From Martinezella rhizogenes (lineage in GTDB: Bacteria; Pseudomonadota; Alphaproteobacteria; Rhizobiales; Rhizobiaceae): a stretch of 64,000 bases of DNA. Shown here piece by piece: positions 1-8,672 of this stretch (its first letter is position 1; every line of letters starts with the position of its first letter). Location: assembly GCA_013322215.1 (NCBI GenBank), contig JAAMEZ010000036.1, positions 620,001-684,000 of the forward strand. Reading direction: 5' to 3'. The notes beneath the pieces were generated by a model. It was not told the origin of the DNA. It did not search any database and saw nothing but the letters and a program-made list of their open reading frames with translations. The position numbers and the translations under genes are program-made.

Positions 1-973
1 GCGACAGCTGCTCGGAGCCTGCCGACAGCTGCTGGCTGCCGGACGAGACGTTGTCGGAGGCCGACAGCGCATCGGCAACCACGCCGCGCAGCCGCTCGAC
101 CATCGACTGCAGCGACATGCCAAGCGTATCCTTCTCCGACATCGGCTTCGGCTTCACCGTCAGGTCGCCATTGGCGATCTGGTCGGCGATCGTTGCGGTA
201 TTGCGCAGGTTGCTGGTCATGACGTTGATCGTGTTGACCAGATCCTTGATTTCGTCATTGGTCTTGATCTCGATATCCTGATCGAGATCGCCGATGGCAA
301 CACCTTCAGCGACAGCCTGGATTTTCTTCAGGCCTCGATTGATGCCGAGCGCGATCCAGATGGCGACGGCGGTCGACAGCACGAACATGACCGCGAGCGT
401 CGTCAGCAGGAGATTTCGTGCAAAAGCATACTGGTCGTTGGTCGCAAGATCGGTCGCGTGCAGATCAGCGAGGATTGCTTTGTTGAGGCTCTCAAGGGCA
501 TCCTGGAGCAGGTCGCTTGCCTTGCGTCCCTCGCCCATGGAGAGGGCACCGGCCTTGCGGTTGCTTTCGTCGGTATTCTCAGTCGCAAGCTTCAGAATCT
601 GATCGTCGATCTGCTTCCAGGCCGGATACTGCTTGGAGAACTCGGCAACCTTGTCTGAAATCGCCGGATCTTGCGCCAGCGTCCGGACGAGCTGATCGAT
701 CGTCGCCTGTTTCTCGTGAACGGCGTCGATATAACCGCCGATCGCCTGCGGATCGGTGTTGAGGATGGCGTTCTTTTCGTTGCGGATGGCATCCAGCACG
801 GCGGTGGAGAGGTCACCGGAATTGCGCAGATTGTTGGCCGGTCCCTGAACGATGTCGGTGATGGCGGAATTGAGGGAGGACAGGCTCATGATTGCGAGGA
901 CCGACATGCCGGTCGACATGACGATCAGCAGGCCGAAGGCAAGGGCCAGTTTGAGTTTGATGGTGAAGCGCAT
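1..973 (-). CDS. Methyl-accepting chemotaxis protein (3' end outside window)
   Basis: Transmembrane chemoreceptor, last gene of the minus-strand chemosensory operon. The reading frame opens at the ATG complementary to 971-973, with a CAGGAG-like ribosome site a few bases upstream, and runs off the left edge after about 324 codons. It begins MRFTIKLKL, as its neighbour does. A first membrane segment lies at about residues 8-28, a periplasmic helical sensor at about 30-185 and a second membrane segment at about 188-208. Two consecutive HAMP-like units follow (about 208-295), then the start of the signalling domain (SGSQQLSAGSEQL). The missing part should hold the methylation helices and CheA/CheW-binding tip. 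The final 100 or so bases in the window are almost identical to the same part of the next MCP, so the two genes are recent paralogues or have recombined. Ligand unknown. Confidence 0.93.
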   Translation of the reverse strand, partial: MRFTIKLKLALAFGLLIVMSTGMSVLAIMSLSSLNSAITDIVQGPANNLRNSGDLSTAVLDAIRNEKNAILNTDPQAIGGYIDAVHEKQATIDQLVRTLAQDPAISDKVAEFSKQYPAWKQIDDQILKLATENTDESNRKAGALSMGEGRKASDLLQDALESLNKAILADLHATDLATNDQYAFARNLLLTTLAVMFVLSTAVAIWIALGINRGLKKIQAVAEGVAIGDLDQDIEIKTNDEIKDLVNTINVMTSNLRNTATIADQIANGDLTVKPKPMSEKDTLGMSLQSMVERLRGVVADALSASDNVSSGSQQLSAGSEQLS

Positions 974-1118
974 CTCTGAAAAGCTCCTGGAGATGAAGGG
1001 TTTGATATTTGAAATGTCAGACGGGGAGCCGTCTTGATGCGCGAAGACCGATACATTCACCCTTCCGCGAACCGGGACCGGTTCTTGAGGTCGGCGATAG
1101 CATTTGCCGGCCTTTGGT

Positions 1119-1137
1119 CCGGCGCCTCCGGCGCCGG
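1119..1137. terminator. GC-rich hairpin between the two MCP genes
   Basis: Perfect 8-bp stem (CCGGCGCC / GGCGCCGG) with a 3-base loop in the gap of about 190 bases between the two MCP genes. On the minus strand it is followed by ACCAAA rather than a clear T-run. It may act as a weak terminator or as an mRNA-stabilising element that lets the last receptor be expressed at a different level. Confidence 0.35.
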
Positions 1138-1162
1138 TGTTTGTTGATGTCAGGCCAAGCGC

Positions 1163-2890
1163 TCAGGCGCTCTGGCGAAAATCATTGTCATCGGCATCCG
1201 GCCCACCCATGGACATGTCGAGGGTGAAGCCCTTGAGACGAGCCTGCTGTGCAGCGACGCTGTTGTCAGCGCGTGTAGCGGCGGGTCTAGCAGCCGGTGC
1301 CTTGCCGAGTGGTGGCTGCTTGGCCTTGGCCGAGCTGACGGCGTGATGGACAGGAGCGTGGACCGGGCTATGGGCGGCCTGGGCCTTGCGGGCATTGGCC
1401 TGATCGACGCGGAAGAAGGCGATGGAGGCTTGCAGCTCCTCAGCCTGGGCAGCGAGCTCCTCGGAGGTCGCCGACATCTCTTCGGAGGCACCGGCATTCT
1501 GCTGCGTCACCTTGTCGAGCTGCTGGATCGCCTCGTTGATCTGTGAGGCACCGATGTCCTGCTCGCGGCAGGCAGCCGAGATTTCAGCCACCAGCTCGGC
1601 TGTTTTGCGGATGTCGGGCACGAGGCGCGAAAGCATGTCGCCGGCCTCGGTCGCGACCGTGACGGTCTCGCCGGAGAGGCTGGAGATTTCGGCTGCTGCC
1701 GCCTGGCTGCGTTCGGCCAGCTTGCGCACTTCGGAGGCGACGACGGCAAAGCCGCGGCCATGCTCGCCGGCGCGGGCCGCTTCGACGGCGGCGTTCAGAG
1801 CCAGCAGGTCGGTCTGGCGGGCGATCTCCTGAACGATGGAGATCTTCTCGGCGATGGTGCGCATGGCGTTGACGGCACGGTCGACGGCCTGGCCGCTGAT
1901 CTCGGCATCCTTGGCCGACTGACGGGCGATCTTTTCGGTCTGGGCCGCATTGTCGGCATTCTGCTTGATATTGGCGGCCATCTCTTCCATCGAGGCGGAA
2001 GCTTCTTCGGCGGAAGAAGCCTGTTCGGTAGCGCCCTGCGACAGCTGCTCGGAACCTGCAGACAGCTGCTGGCTGCCGGACGAGACGTTGTCGGAGGCCG
2101 AGAGCGCATCGGCAACCACGCCGCGCAGCCGCTCGATCATCGAGTTGACGTGGCCCAAAAGCTCGCCGATCTCGTCCCTGGTCGTGATTGCCGCGAATTC
2201 GGTCAGATCGCCATCGGCGACGGTCTGGACGGTCTTAACTGCGCGGCTGATACCCTTGTTGATCGAGAGGATGATCCAGATTGCCGAAAGAAATGCAAGG
2301 ATCGATGCCGTCGAGGCGATGACGATCAGGATCAAGCGTGCATTCGCATAGTCGTTGGCGGCATCCTGATCCGCCTGTTTCAGTCTCGCCCGTTCGGAAT
2401 CGAAGACCTGTGCAAGCACATTGTCGATTTTGGTGCTTATGTCGCGGGCATCCGTCGTTGAAATATGCAGCGCGCCGGCAGTATCTCCGGCAAGCATCAT
2501 GGCACGGATACGGTCGTCGGCATTGCGCCAATTGGCAGAGAGATCCTTGATCTGTGTCCAGAATGCCATGTCCTGAGCTGTGGTATTGGCCAGGATCTTT
2601 GCAAGGTCGGCATCGAACTCCGCCCGTGCGGCGTCGCTCTTTGCAATATAGTCCTTGGTTTCATTGACCGATGCGGATGACAGCATGTTCTTTTGCTGCC
2701 GCAACTGCTGCAGGACGGCAATATCGAGATTCTGGGCGAGCCGCAGGCGTTCGGCCGGACCCGATAGCGTATCGGACCAATTGTCGTTGACCTGGCCGAG
2801 GGTCGTGATGCTGTAGACGGCCGTGCCAAGAAGCATGGCAATGACGACAGCAAACGTTAGTAGCAGTTTGAGCTTGATCGTAAAGCGCAT
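1163..2890 (-). CDS. Methyl-accepting chemotaxis protein
   Basis: Chemoreceptor of 575 residues. An upstream in-frame start exists, but MRFTIKLKL at 2890 is preferred. It has an AAGGAGG ribosome site 8 bases ahead and matches the start of the neighbouring MCP. Membrane segments lie at about residues 8-28 and 185-210, flanking a four-helix-bundle type periplasmic sensor. A HAMP domain follows at about 213-265. The cytoplasmic signalling domain has Glu/Gln-rich methylation helices and an intact hairpin tip at about 350-385 (LLALNAAVEAARAGEHGRGF). The tail beyond the signalling domain is Ala/Pro-rich and has no CheR-docking pentapeptide of the NWETF kind. It is 25 bases downstream of cheW, so receptor and adaptor are co-transcribed. 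Ligand unknown. Confidence 0.96.
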   Translation of the reverse strand: MRFTIKLKLLLTFAVVIAMLLGTAVYSITTLGQVNDNWSDTLSGPAERLRLAQNLDIAVLQQLRQQKNMLSSASVNETKDYIAKSDAARAEFDADLAKILANTTAQDMAFWTQIKDLSANWRNADDRIRAMMLAGDTAGALHISTTDARDISTKIDNVLAQVFDSERARLKQADQDAANDYANARLILIVIASTASILAFLSAIWIILSINKGISRAVKTVQTVADGDLTEFAAITTRDEIGELLGHVNSMIERLRGVVADALSASDNVSSGSQQLSAGSEQLSQGATEQASSAEEASASMEEMAANIKQNADNAAQTEKIARQSAKDAEISGQAVDRAVNAMRTIAEKISIVQEIARQTDLLALNAAVEAARAGEHGRGFAVVASEVRKLAERSQAAAAEISSLSGETVTVATEAGDMLSRLVPDIRKTAELVAEISAACREQDIGASQINEAIQQLDKVTQQNAGASEEMSATSEELAAQAEELQASIAFFRVDQANARKAQAAHSPVHAPVHHAVSSAKAKQPPLGKAPAARPAATRADNSVAAQQARLKGFTLDMSMGGPDADDNDFRQSA

Positions 2891-2915
2891 CTGATGGCCT
2901 CCTTGTCCTTGAAAT

Positions 2916-3428
2916 TCATGCTGTTGCTCTGACCGCAACCGCCCGCTGCGACGAGAAGATCGCCTGGAGGTTCGGCAGGATGATAAATTCACCGCCGCGT
3001 TTCACGAGGGCGTGGATATAGTCGGTGCGCCAGCGCATGCCGATGACCGGCGGCGGTTCGCTCGCCGTCTGCGAAAGCTGCGCCACCTCGTGCACCTTGT
3101 CGGTGCGAATGCCGATCAGGGTCGTCTCGCCGTCCAGTTCGAGTTCGGTGACGACGATGCGGCTGTCGATGGTGACATTGGCCGCCTCCATGCCGAAGGC
3201 GATGCGGATATCGGCGAGCGGAATGACCTTGCCGCGGAAGTTGATCACGCTGCCGACGAAGGGCAGACTGCCGGGAACGCTGGTCTCCGGCAGAAGATCG
3301 AGGATCTCCTGAACGACGACTGCTTCGATGGCAAAGGTCTCGCCATTGAGGCTGAAGGTGAGCACCGAAAGCTCGTCGGCGCCTTTCCAGATGGCGCGAT
3401 GGTCCGATTTTACGTCTGCTTCGATCAT
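2916..3428 (-). CDS. cheW: Chemotaxis coupling protein CheW
   Basis: 170-residue single-domain CheW adaptor. It links the receptors' signalling tips to CheA in the sensory array. The CheW fold is recognisable from SVLTFSLNGETFAIEAVVVQEIL at the N-terminal part (about 20-42), the loop with INFRGKVIPLADIRIAFGM (about 62-80) and the later VVTELELDGETTLIGIRTDKVHEV strand pair. Its ATG shares 4 bases (ATGA) with the cheA stop, so translation is coupled, and the MCP gene follows 25 bases on. The last 45 or so residues are longer than a minimal CheW but show no second domain. Confidence 0.95.
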   Translation of the reverse strand: MIEADVKSDHRAIWKGADELSVLTFSLNGETFAIEAVVVQEILDLLPETSVPGSLPFVGSVINFRGKVIPLADIRIAFGMEAANVTIDSRIVVTELELDGETTLIGIRTDKVHEVAQLSQTASEPPPVIGMRWRTDYIHALVKRGGEFIILPNLQAIFSSQRAVAVRATA

Positions 3429-5449
3429 CCTGCTGCCCGCAATTGCGCCTCCTGGTGTTGTCCGGCGGCGATGAGATGGACGACGTCGAGGATCAGGGCC
3501 ACATTGCCGTCACCGAGAATGGTCGCGCCGGAGAAGGTCGAGACGTGGTCGTGAAGCTTCGACATCGATTTGATGACGGTCTGGTGGTCGCCGATGATCT
3601 GATCGACGACAAGGCCGACGCGCTCGCTGCCGGTCGAGATCACCACGACCTTCTGGTAGGGATCGGGCTCCGTGCCGGTCCGGAAGAGTTCGCGCAGGCG
3701 CAGGAACGGCACGAGATCGTCGCGCAGCGAGATGAAGCTGCGGCCGCGCGAGCGCAGATCCTGTTCGACCGAAAGTTCGAGGCATTCCTCGACGGCGGCG
3801 AGCGGGATCACATAGCGTCCGTTGCCGACGCGGACGAGAAGGCCGTCGATGATGGCGAGCGTCAGCGGAATGCGCAGTGCGATCTCGGAACCCTTGCCGA
3901 ATTCGCTGGTAATGTCGATCGCTCCGCGCAGCGTCTCGATCGTCTTCTTGACCACATCCATGCCGACGCCGCGGCCGGAGAGGTTCGTAACCTTTTCCGC
4001 CGTCGAAAAGCCCGGCTGGAAAATCAGCTGCAGCAGTTCCTTGTCGGTCAGCTGGGCGCCGGGCTGGATCAGGCCGTTGGCTTCCGCCTTGGCGCGCACC
4101 CTCTGGCGATCGATACCGCGCCCGTCATCCTTGATGGAGATGACGACTTCGCTGCCGGTCTGATGTGCCGAGAGGAAGACGCGCCCCGTCACGGGCTTGC
4201 CGGCCGCAACGCGGTCATCCGGGCTTTCAAGTCCGTGGTCGATCGAGTTGCGGACGAGGTGGACGAGCGGATCGGCCAGGCGGTCGATGACCGTCTTGTC
4301 GACCTCGGTGCCTTCACCCTCGGTGACGAGTTCGATATCCTTGCCCGTCTCGCGGGCGAGATCGTGAACCAGACGGCGGAAGCGGCTGAAGAGGCTTGCG
4401 ACCGGCATCATGCGCAGGACCATCATCGTGTCCCGCAATTCGCCGGCCAGACGCTCGATTTCTTCCGAGACCGAACGCAGGCCGAGATCGGCGGCCGAAT
4501 TTGCCATCTGGCTCAGGCGCGACTGGGCGATAACAAGCTCGCCGACCCGGTCCATCATCTCGTCGAGGCGCAAGGCGGGTACACGGACATTGTCTGCCTG
4601 CTTCTGCGATTTTGCATCGGCAGGCTGAGCCTTGCCAGCATCGATCGGCGGGGCGACGGCCTTTGACGGTTCGTCCTCGATCGGCTGTTCCGGCTTTGCG
4701 GCGACCGATGCAGGGACCGGTTCGGTCTGCGTTTGAAGTTCCTGCAGCTCCATCACCATGTCATCCATGACGAAGATGAAGACGTCTTCAATATCCGAGC
4801 GCGGCTTTTCCGTCGTCAGATGAACCGCCCAGCCGATGTGCAGATCGCGCGGTTCGAGGTCCGCAAGCAGCGGGATCGCGCCGGTATCGGCTTCGATCCG
4901 GCATTCGCCTAGCTCGCGTAGTTCGTCCAGTAGCCCGAGCGGATTGGTGCCATTGACCATCGAATTGGCCGGCAGGCTGAATTTCAGGTGCCAGGTCTTT
5001 GCTTTGCTAGCGCTTACGGTAGGGGCCGCGGCCGGCTGCACGCTGACGGGCGCGGCCGTTAGAGCATGCGATCCGGCTGCACCGGCGGCCTGGCGCAATT
5101 TTTCGAGGAGCACGGAGCTCATGGTCTCGTGATCGCCGTTCGGGTTTTCCAGAAGCGCCTGCATGTGGCCCTGCGCATCGAGAACGGCGCCCACCAGTTC
5201 CTTCGTGGCGGGAGCCTCACCCTTGCGGACTCGGTCGAAGGCGGTTTCGCAATGATGGGTGAAGGCGGCCAGCTGATCGAAGCCGAACATCGAGCCCGAT
5301 CCCTTAAGCGTATGGAGGCCCCGGAAGACCGCATCGATCTGAGCGCGGTCGCTCAGATCGCGCATCAGATCGAGGAGGCCTGCCTCGATCAGCTCCAGCT
5401 GTTCGGCGGCCTCCGTCCTGAAAACGGCGATCGGATCGAGTTCGTTCAT
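3425..5449 (-). CDS. cheA: Chemotaxis histidine kinase CheA
   Basis: 674-residue hybrid-free CheA kinase that autophosphorylates on His and passes phosphate to the CheY encoded just upstream. The start MNELDPIAVF at 5449 is chosen because it gives an ATGA overlap with cheY. The HPt domain holds the phosphorylation site in GLHTLKGSGSMFGF (His46). A linker and a domain at about 165-255 (WHLKFSLPAN to IEDVFIFV) sits in the place of the response-regulator-binding P2 domain. The dimerisation helices start near VRVPALRLDEMMDRVGELV. The ATPase domain shows HLVRNSIDHGLE, DDGRGID and GRGVGMDVV boxes, and a CheW-like regulatory domain ends the protein. All kinase motifs look intact. No CheB or CheR is in this operon. 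Confidence 0.96.
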   Translation of the reverse strand: MNELDPIAVFRTEAAEQLELIEAGLLDLMRDLSDRAQIDAVFRGLHTLKGSGSMFGFDQLAAFTHHCETAFDRVRKGEAPATKELVGAVLDAQGHMQALLENPNGDHETMSSVLLEKLRQAAGAAGSHALTAAPVSVQPAAAPTVSASKAKTWHLKFSLPANSMVNGTNPLGLLDELRELGECRIEADTGAIPLLADLEPRDLHIGWAVHLTTEKPRSDIEDVFIFVMDDMVMELQELQTQTEPVPASVAAKPEQPIEDEPSKAVAPPIDAGKAQPADAKSQKQADNVRVPALRLDEMMDRVGELVIAQSRLSQMANSAADLGLRSVSEEIERLAGELRDTMMVLRMMPVASLFSRFRRLVHDLARETGKDIELVTEGEGTEVDKTVIDRLADPLVHLVRNSIDHGLESPDDRVAAGKPVTGRVFLSAHQTGSEVVISIKDDGRGIDRQRVRAKAEANGLIQPGAQLTDKELLQLIFQPGFSTAEKVTNLSGRGVGMDVVKKTIETLRGAIDITSEFGKGSEIALRIPLTLAIIDGLLVRVGNGRYVIPLAAVEECLELSVEQDLRSRGRSFISLRDDLVPFLRLRELFRTGTEPDPYQKVVVISTGSERVGLVVDQIIGDHQTVIKSMSKLHDHVSTFSGATILGDGNVALILDVVHLIAAGQHQEAQLRAAG

Positions 5450-5814
5450 TTGCCGAGAACCTTGCGCGCGATCTTGATGAGGGTTTCGGGATCGAAGGGT
5501 TTCGTCAGCCATCCCGTAGCGCCCGCGGCCTTCGCCTGTTGCTTGAGATCGCCGTCCGACTCCGTGGTCAGGAAGATGACCGGCGTTCCCATGTAGGCCG
5601 GCAGCTGCCGCAGGCTACGGATCATCGTCAGGCCATCCATGTTCGGCATGTTGAGGTCGGTGACGATGAGATCGAAATTGCCCGATTTCAGCTTGGTGAG
5701 GCCATCTGCGCCGTCGACCGCCTCGGTGACGGAATATCCGGCGTTGGTCAGCGCAATGCGCGTGGTCAGTCGAATGCTGGCGGAGTCATCGACGGTGAGA
5801 ATATTGGCGCTCAT
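5446..5814 (-). CDS. cheY: CheY-type single-domain response regulator
   Basis: 122-residue receiver domain, the expected phosphate acceptor of the adjacent CheA. The start MSANILTVDD at 5814 gives ATGA overlaps on both sides, with the STAS gene upstream and cheA downstream. Acidic pocket DD at 9-10, phospho-acceptor Asp53 in VTDLNMPNMDG, the conserved Thr/Ser in FLTTESD and Lys in WLTKPFDP are all present. It has no output domain. It could act on a flagellar motor, on the neighbouring HD-GYP protein, or as a phosphate sink; the sequence cannot tell which. Confidence 0.94.
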   Translation of the reverse strand: MSANILTVDDSASIRLTTRIALTNAGYSVTEAVDGADGLTKLKSGNFDLIVTDLNMPNMDGLTMIRSLRQLPAYMGTPVIFLTTESDGDLKQQAKAAGATGWLTKPFDPETLIKIARKVLGK

Positions 5815-6137
5815 GCTGCTTTTCCTTCTAGCCAGAAACTGTTTTTTTGCCGGTCTCCGCAAAGGAGACCTGCACGTTGCAGGACGGTCAGAAAATTGCC
5901 GTCTGCTGGTTTGCTCAATGTGACTGCCACGCCGGCACGAGCGGCTGTTTGCCGTGCGGAGAGAAGCAGTTGCGGTAGGGTGAGGTCGATTTCCTCGCCG
6001 CCATCGACATCGATAACGAGGGTGTGGTTGCGTAACGCCGCTTCCTGGAGATAGACCTGAACGATGTCTCTGACATTGGTGATCGTCTTGATCGTCAGCG
6101 GTCCATGCAGGTGTAAAATCTCAGATTGCTCGCTCAT
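5811..6137 (-). CDS. STAS-domain protein (anti-sigma-factor-antagonist type)
   Basis: 108-residue stand-alone STAS domain starting MSEQSEILHLHGPLTI at 6137. The frame is open much further upstream, but that part only shadows the response regulator, and the chosen start gives the TCAT (ATGA) overlap seen at the other junctions. Family features: the first strand HLHGPLTI, the amphipathic helix, NHTLVIDVDGGEEIDLT where the regulatory Ser/Thr region lies, and a final helix. STAS domains usually bind anti-sigma kinases or other partners under phosphorylation control. In place of the usual DxSG serine motif there is VDGGEEID, so classical phosphorylation of that position is doubtful. Its position between an HD-GYP regulator and cheY suggests it is a component or an output of the chemosensory pathway. 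Confidence 0.88.
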   Translation of the reverse strand: MSEQSEILHLHGPLTIKTITNVRDIVQVYLQEAALRNHTLVIDVDGGEEIDLTLPQLLLSARQTAARAGVAVTLSKPADGNFLTVLQRAGLLCGDRQKNSFWLEGKAA

Positions 6138-7216
6138 GCCGAACCTCGGGATAACTGAAGTGTGGAAACCGTTGTTGCGGTGTCGTCGCTGTGCTGGGAC
6201 TCGAAGAGCGCCTTGATATCCGTCCAGCGGCGGCAGAAGGCGGCAACGCAGGCCGGATCGAAATGGGTGCCGCTGCTGTTGACGATCTCGCGGAATGCGT
6301 CGGCGATCGGCCAAGCGGCCTTGTATGCCCGCTTTGAGCACAGCGCGTCGAAGACATCGGCTATGGCGACGATGCGGGCCTCGACCGGGATCGAGTCCCC
6401 CGAAAGACCCCTCGGATAGCCCGCGCCATCCCATCTTTCGTGATGGCTCTCGGCGATCTTGCCTGCGATCTGGATCAGTTCGCTGGAGCTGTCGCTCAGG
6501 ATTTCGGCGCCGAAGTCGGCATGCTGCTGCATTTGCCGGCGTTCGTCCTGGGTTAAGGGGCCGGGCTTGGAGAGAATGGCATCCGGCAGGCCGATCTTGC
6601 CGACATCGTGCAGGGCGCTCGCCAGAAAGATCATGCGGCACTGGCCGGCATCCAGGCCCATCTCTTCAGCGATCATGCGCGCAACGATCGCGACGCGGTC
6701 CAGATGGTCGGCCGTCTCGCCATGGCGGCAAGCGATGGCCTTGGAAAGGCGCCAGATGATCTCTTCTTCGTGCCGTTCGATCCTTTGCATCGCAGCGTCG
6801 AAATCGCGCTGCAATGTTGCCGCCTTGGCGGCCAGCGCCAGTCGCTCTTCTCCGATGTCGAGAATGTTGCGGACACGCAGCGTCAGCTCCGTCTCGTCGA
6901 TCGGCTTGTTCAGGAATTCGGTCGCGCCTGCCTTTATGGCAGCCAAACGGATATCGGCTTCCCTGCGGGATGTGATCATGATGGTTGGTACGTGGGCCGT
7001 CAGCGCGTTCCTGCGCACATGGCTGATCACGTCGATCCCGTTCATGTCGGGCATCATATAGTCGACGAGAATGAGGTCCGGTGTCCGGTCGTCGAGCCGC
7101 TTGAGGGCATCGCTCGGATGAAGGAACGACAACACCTCGCTGCCCTTGATGGCTTCGACTACGCGGCGAAGCGTGGCCACGACGGAAGGACTGTCATCGA
7201 TTACGAAGACGCGCAT
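6134..7216 (-). CDS. Response regulator with HD-GYP phosphodiesterase domain (RpfG-like)
   Basis: 360-residue two-domain regulator, first gene of the chemosensory operon. The receiver domain (1-125) has DD at 7-8, phospho-acceptor Asp52 in LVDYMMPDMNG and Lys in FLNKPIDE. A helical linker leads to an HD-GYP domain (about 165-345) with HDVGKIGLPD, HHERWDGAGYPRGL and the downstream AIADVFDAL motif. The metal-binding and GYP signature residues are therefore intact, and cyclic di-GMP hydrolysis is the expected activity (family knowledge). MRVFVIDD at 7216 is preferred to the upstream in-frame start because the receiver fold begins there. Phosphorylation by the adjacent CheA is an inference from gene order. 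Its stop overlaps the STAS start. Confidence 0.93.
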   Translation of the reverse strand: MRVFVIDDSPSVVATLRRVVEAIKGSEVLSFLHPSDALKRLDDRTPDLILVDYMMPDMNGIDVISHVRRNALTAHVPTIMITSRREADIRLAAIKAGATEFLNKPIDETELTLRVRNILDIGEERLALAAKAATLQRDFDAAMQRIERHEEEIIWRLSKAIACRHGETADHLDRVAIVARMIAEEMGLDAGQCRMIFLASALHDVGKIGLPDAILSKPGPLTQDERRQMQQHADFGAEILSDSSSELIQIAGKIAESHHERWDGAGYPRGLSGDSIPVEARIVAIADVFDALCSKRAYKAAWPIADAFREIVNSSGTHFDPACVAAFCRRWTDIKALFESQHSDDTATTVSTLQLSRGSA

Positions 7217-7442
7217 AGCTACCCCGCGGAGCGCCCGCGGTACACCCACGGATCTACTCAGGATTTTCGGCTGGAGGATTGTTGGAGGCCTTTCTGATGA
7301 AAGGGCCGCGTCACAATGATTGTGAATCTTGGCTGAGGTAACGAAATCGTTAAATGGCTAACGGTGCGTTAAATTAATGCTCAACCTGTAGGTGATTTTA
7401 TAATTAACTGCGATTAAATGATAAGATTGCGTTTTTCTGATA
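7217..7442. promoter_or_regulatory. AT-rich promoter region of the chemosensory operon
   Basis: 226-base AT-rich gap between the start of the chemosensory operon and the stop of the AraC-family gene. It must hold the operon promoter. A direct repeat GTTAAAT occurs at 7349-7355 and 7368-7374 (19-base period), a possible protein-binding pair. No convincing -35/-10 set could be fixed by eye. Confidence 0.35.
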
Positions 7443-8444
7443 TCAAATGTTGCCAGTCGCATGGAAGTCGCGACGGCTGATGCGTGTTGATGATGGCGAT
7501 ACACCATACATGGCGCGATAGCGGGCAGCGAAATACCCCATGTGACTAAAGCCCCAGCGTGCGGCAATCTCGGATATATTCTCGTCCACATCGCCGTGCA
7601 GCAGGTCGTGATGGATCTGCTGCAGCCGCAGGCGCTGCACGTAGTTCAAAGGGTTCATGCCCATGTTGTGCTGGAAGGAAAGCTGCAGGCTGCGCACGCT
7701 CTGGCCGGCATTTCTTGCAATATCGAGCACCGTGAACTCGTCGCCGAGGTGGGTCTGAATCCAGTCCAGCGCCCGCTTCAGATTGCGTGGCCGCGCGCTC
7801 TGGATCACGGTCTTTTGTACGGATTGCGGCCATGATTGCATGAAGGCCGTGATCAACGCCTCCTTGAAAAGAGAGGCACCCAATGGCGAGCCGGCGAAGG
7901 GATGCTCATCTGCCCCCAGCAACAAGGCGGCCATGCGGTAAACCGTTCTTATTCCGGTCTCGTCAATGTCGGCCATTAAAGCGAAGCGTCGAAAAAACAA
8001 CTCAGGATCGTCTTTTCCTATATCGATCAATGGCAGGCAATGAATGCGGGGTATGGCAAGCGCGAGCTTGCACGCATTCGCGGACGCCTTGATTTTCGTC
8101 GACCCGGAAGACAGCAGCACGAAAGTGGTTCCTGCGGCAGCCGTGAACTCCCGGTCCTCCGTCTCAACCTGAAACACGCCGCTTTCGACGAAGTGCAGCT
8201 CTATCCGGTCGGCAGGATCAAACAGATAGAGGATTTCATAACCCGTTTTCGAAAAGATCTTCCAAGCTGCCATCTTTCCGATCGTGGCCAGCGTGACATC
8301 GATTTGGAAGCCGGGATTACCCGACTTTCGTTCGAGGACGACCGATATATCCGCGCCCTTCAATCTTTCCTGTAACTCCGCGGGCTCGCAGGATGACCAG
8401 GCGTATTTCTCGGTTGCTATCTTCATCTTGTCTTCAATCAGCAT
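7443..8444 (-). CDS. AraC-family transcriptional regulator
   Basis: About 333 residues. The start is taken as MLIEDKMKIATEK at 8444 (an internal ATG at 8426 is equally possible). The longer open frame upstream overlaps the divergent gene and is not credible. The C-terminal 100 residues form an AraC DNA-binding domain with two helix-turn-helix units (FTVLDIARNAGQSVRSLQLSF and ISEIAARWGFSHMGYFAARY followed by YGVSP). The N-terminal part is a cupin-like sensor region of the kind seen in AraC/FeaR-type activators. It is divergent from the soluble MCP-like gene and upstream of the chemosensory operon, either of which could be its target. Inducer unknown. Confidence 0.9.
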   Translation of the reverse strand: MLIEDKMKIATEKYAWSSCEPAELQERLKGADISVVLERKSGNPGFQIDVTLATIGKMAAWKIFSKTGYEILYLFDPADRIELHFVESGVFQVETEDREFTAAAGTTFVLLSSGSTKIKASANACKLALAIPRIHCLPLIDIGKDDPELFFRRFALMADIDETGIRTVYRMAALLLGADEHPFAGSPLGASLFKEALITAFMQSWPQSVQKTVIQSARPRNLKRALDWIQTHLGDEFTVLDIARNAGQSVRSLQLSFQHNMGMNPLNYVQRLRLQQIHHDLLHGDVDENISEIAARWGFSHMGYFAARYRAMYGVSPSSTRISRRDFHATGNI

Positions 8445-8672
8445 GAGCGAGCCTACTTGCGGGCGGAATTGCAAGCAGAGCATGCCGGTGGTCTGCACAA
8501 AGGCGAGACGTGCTGATTGCCAGCTATAAGATGTGGGTCTTGCCCAGGGCTTTCCCGGCGGCGCAAGGATGGCGGTTGTAGGCAGGCGCCCTGTTTCGTC
8601 CCTCGCGTTAACTCCATGTTTTTTTGTTCGCTTTAGTTTGCCTGACATAATCTTGGGCGGGGTCCGAACAGT

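Noticed and set aside
5815..6641. N-terminal extension of the STAS reading frame
   Set aside because: The extension runs antisense-free through the HD-GYP gene in another frame and has Arg/Pro-rich nonsense composition; the ATG at 6137 fits the overlap pattern of the operon.
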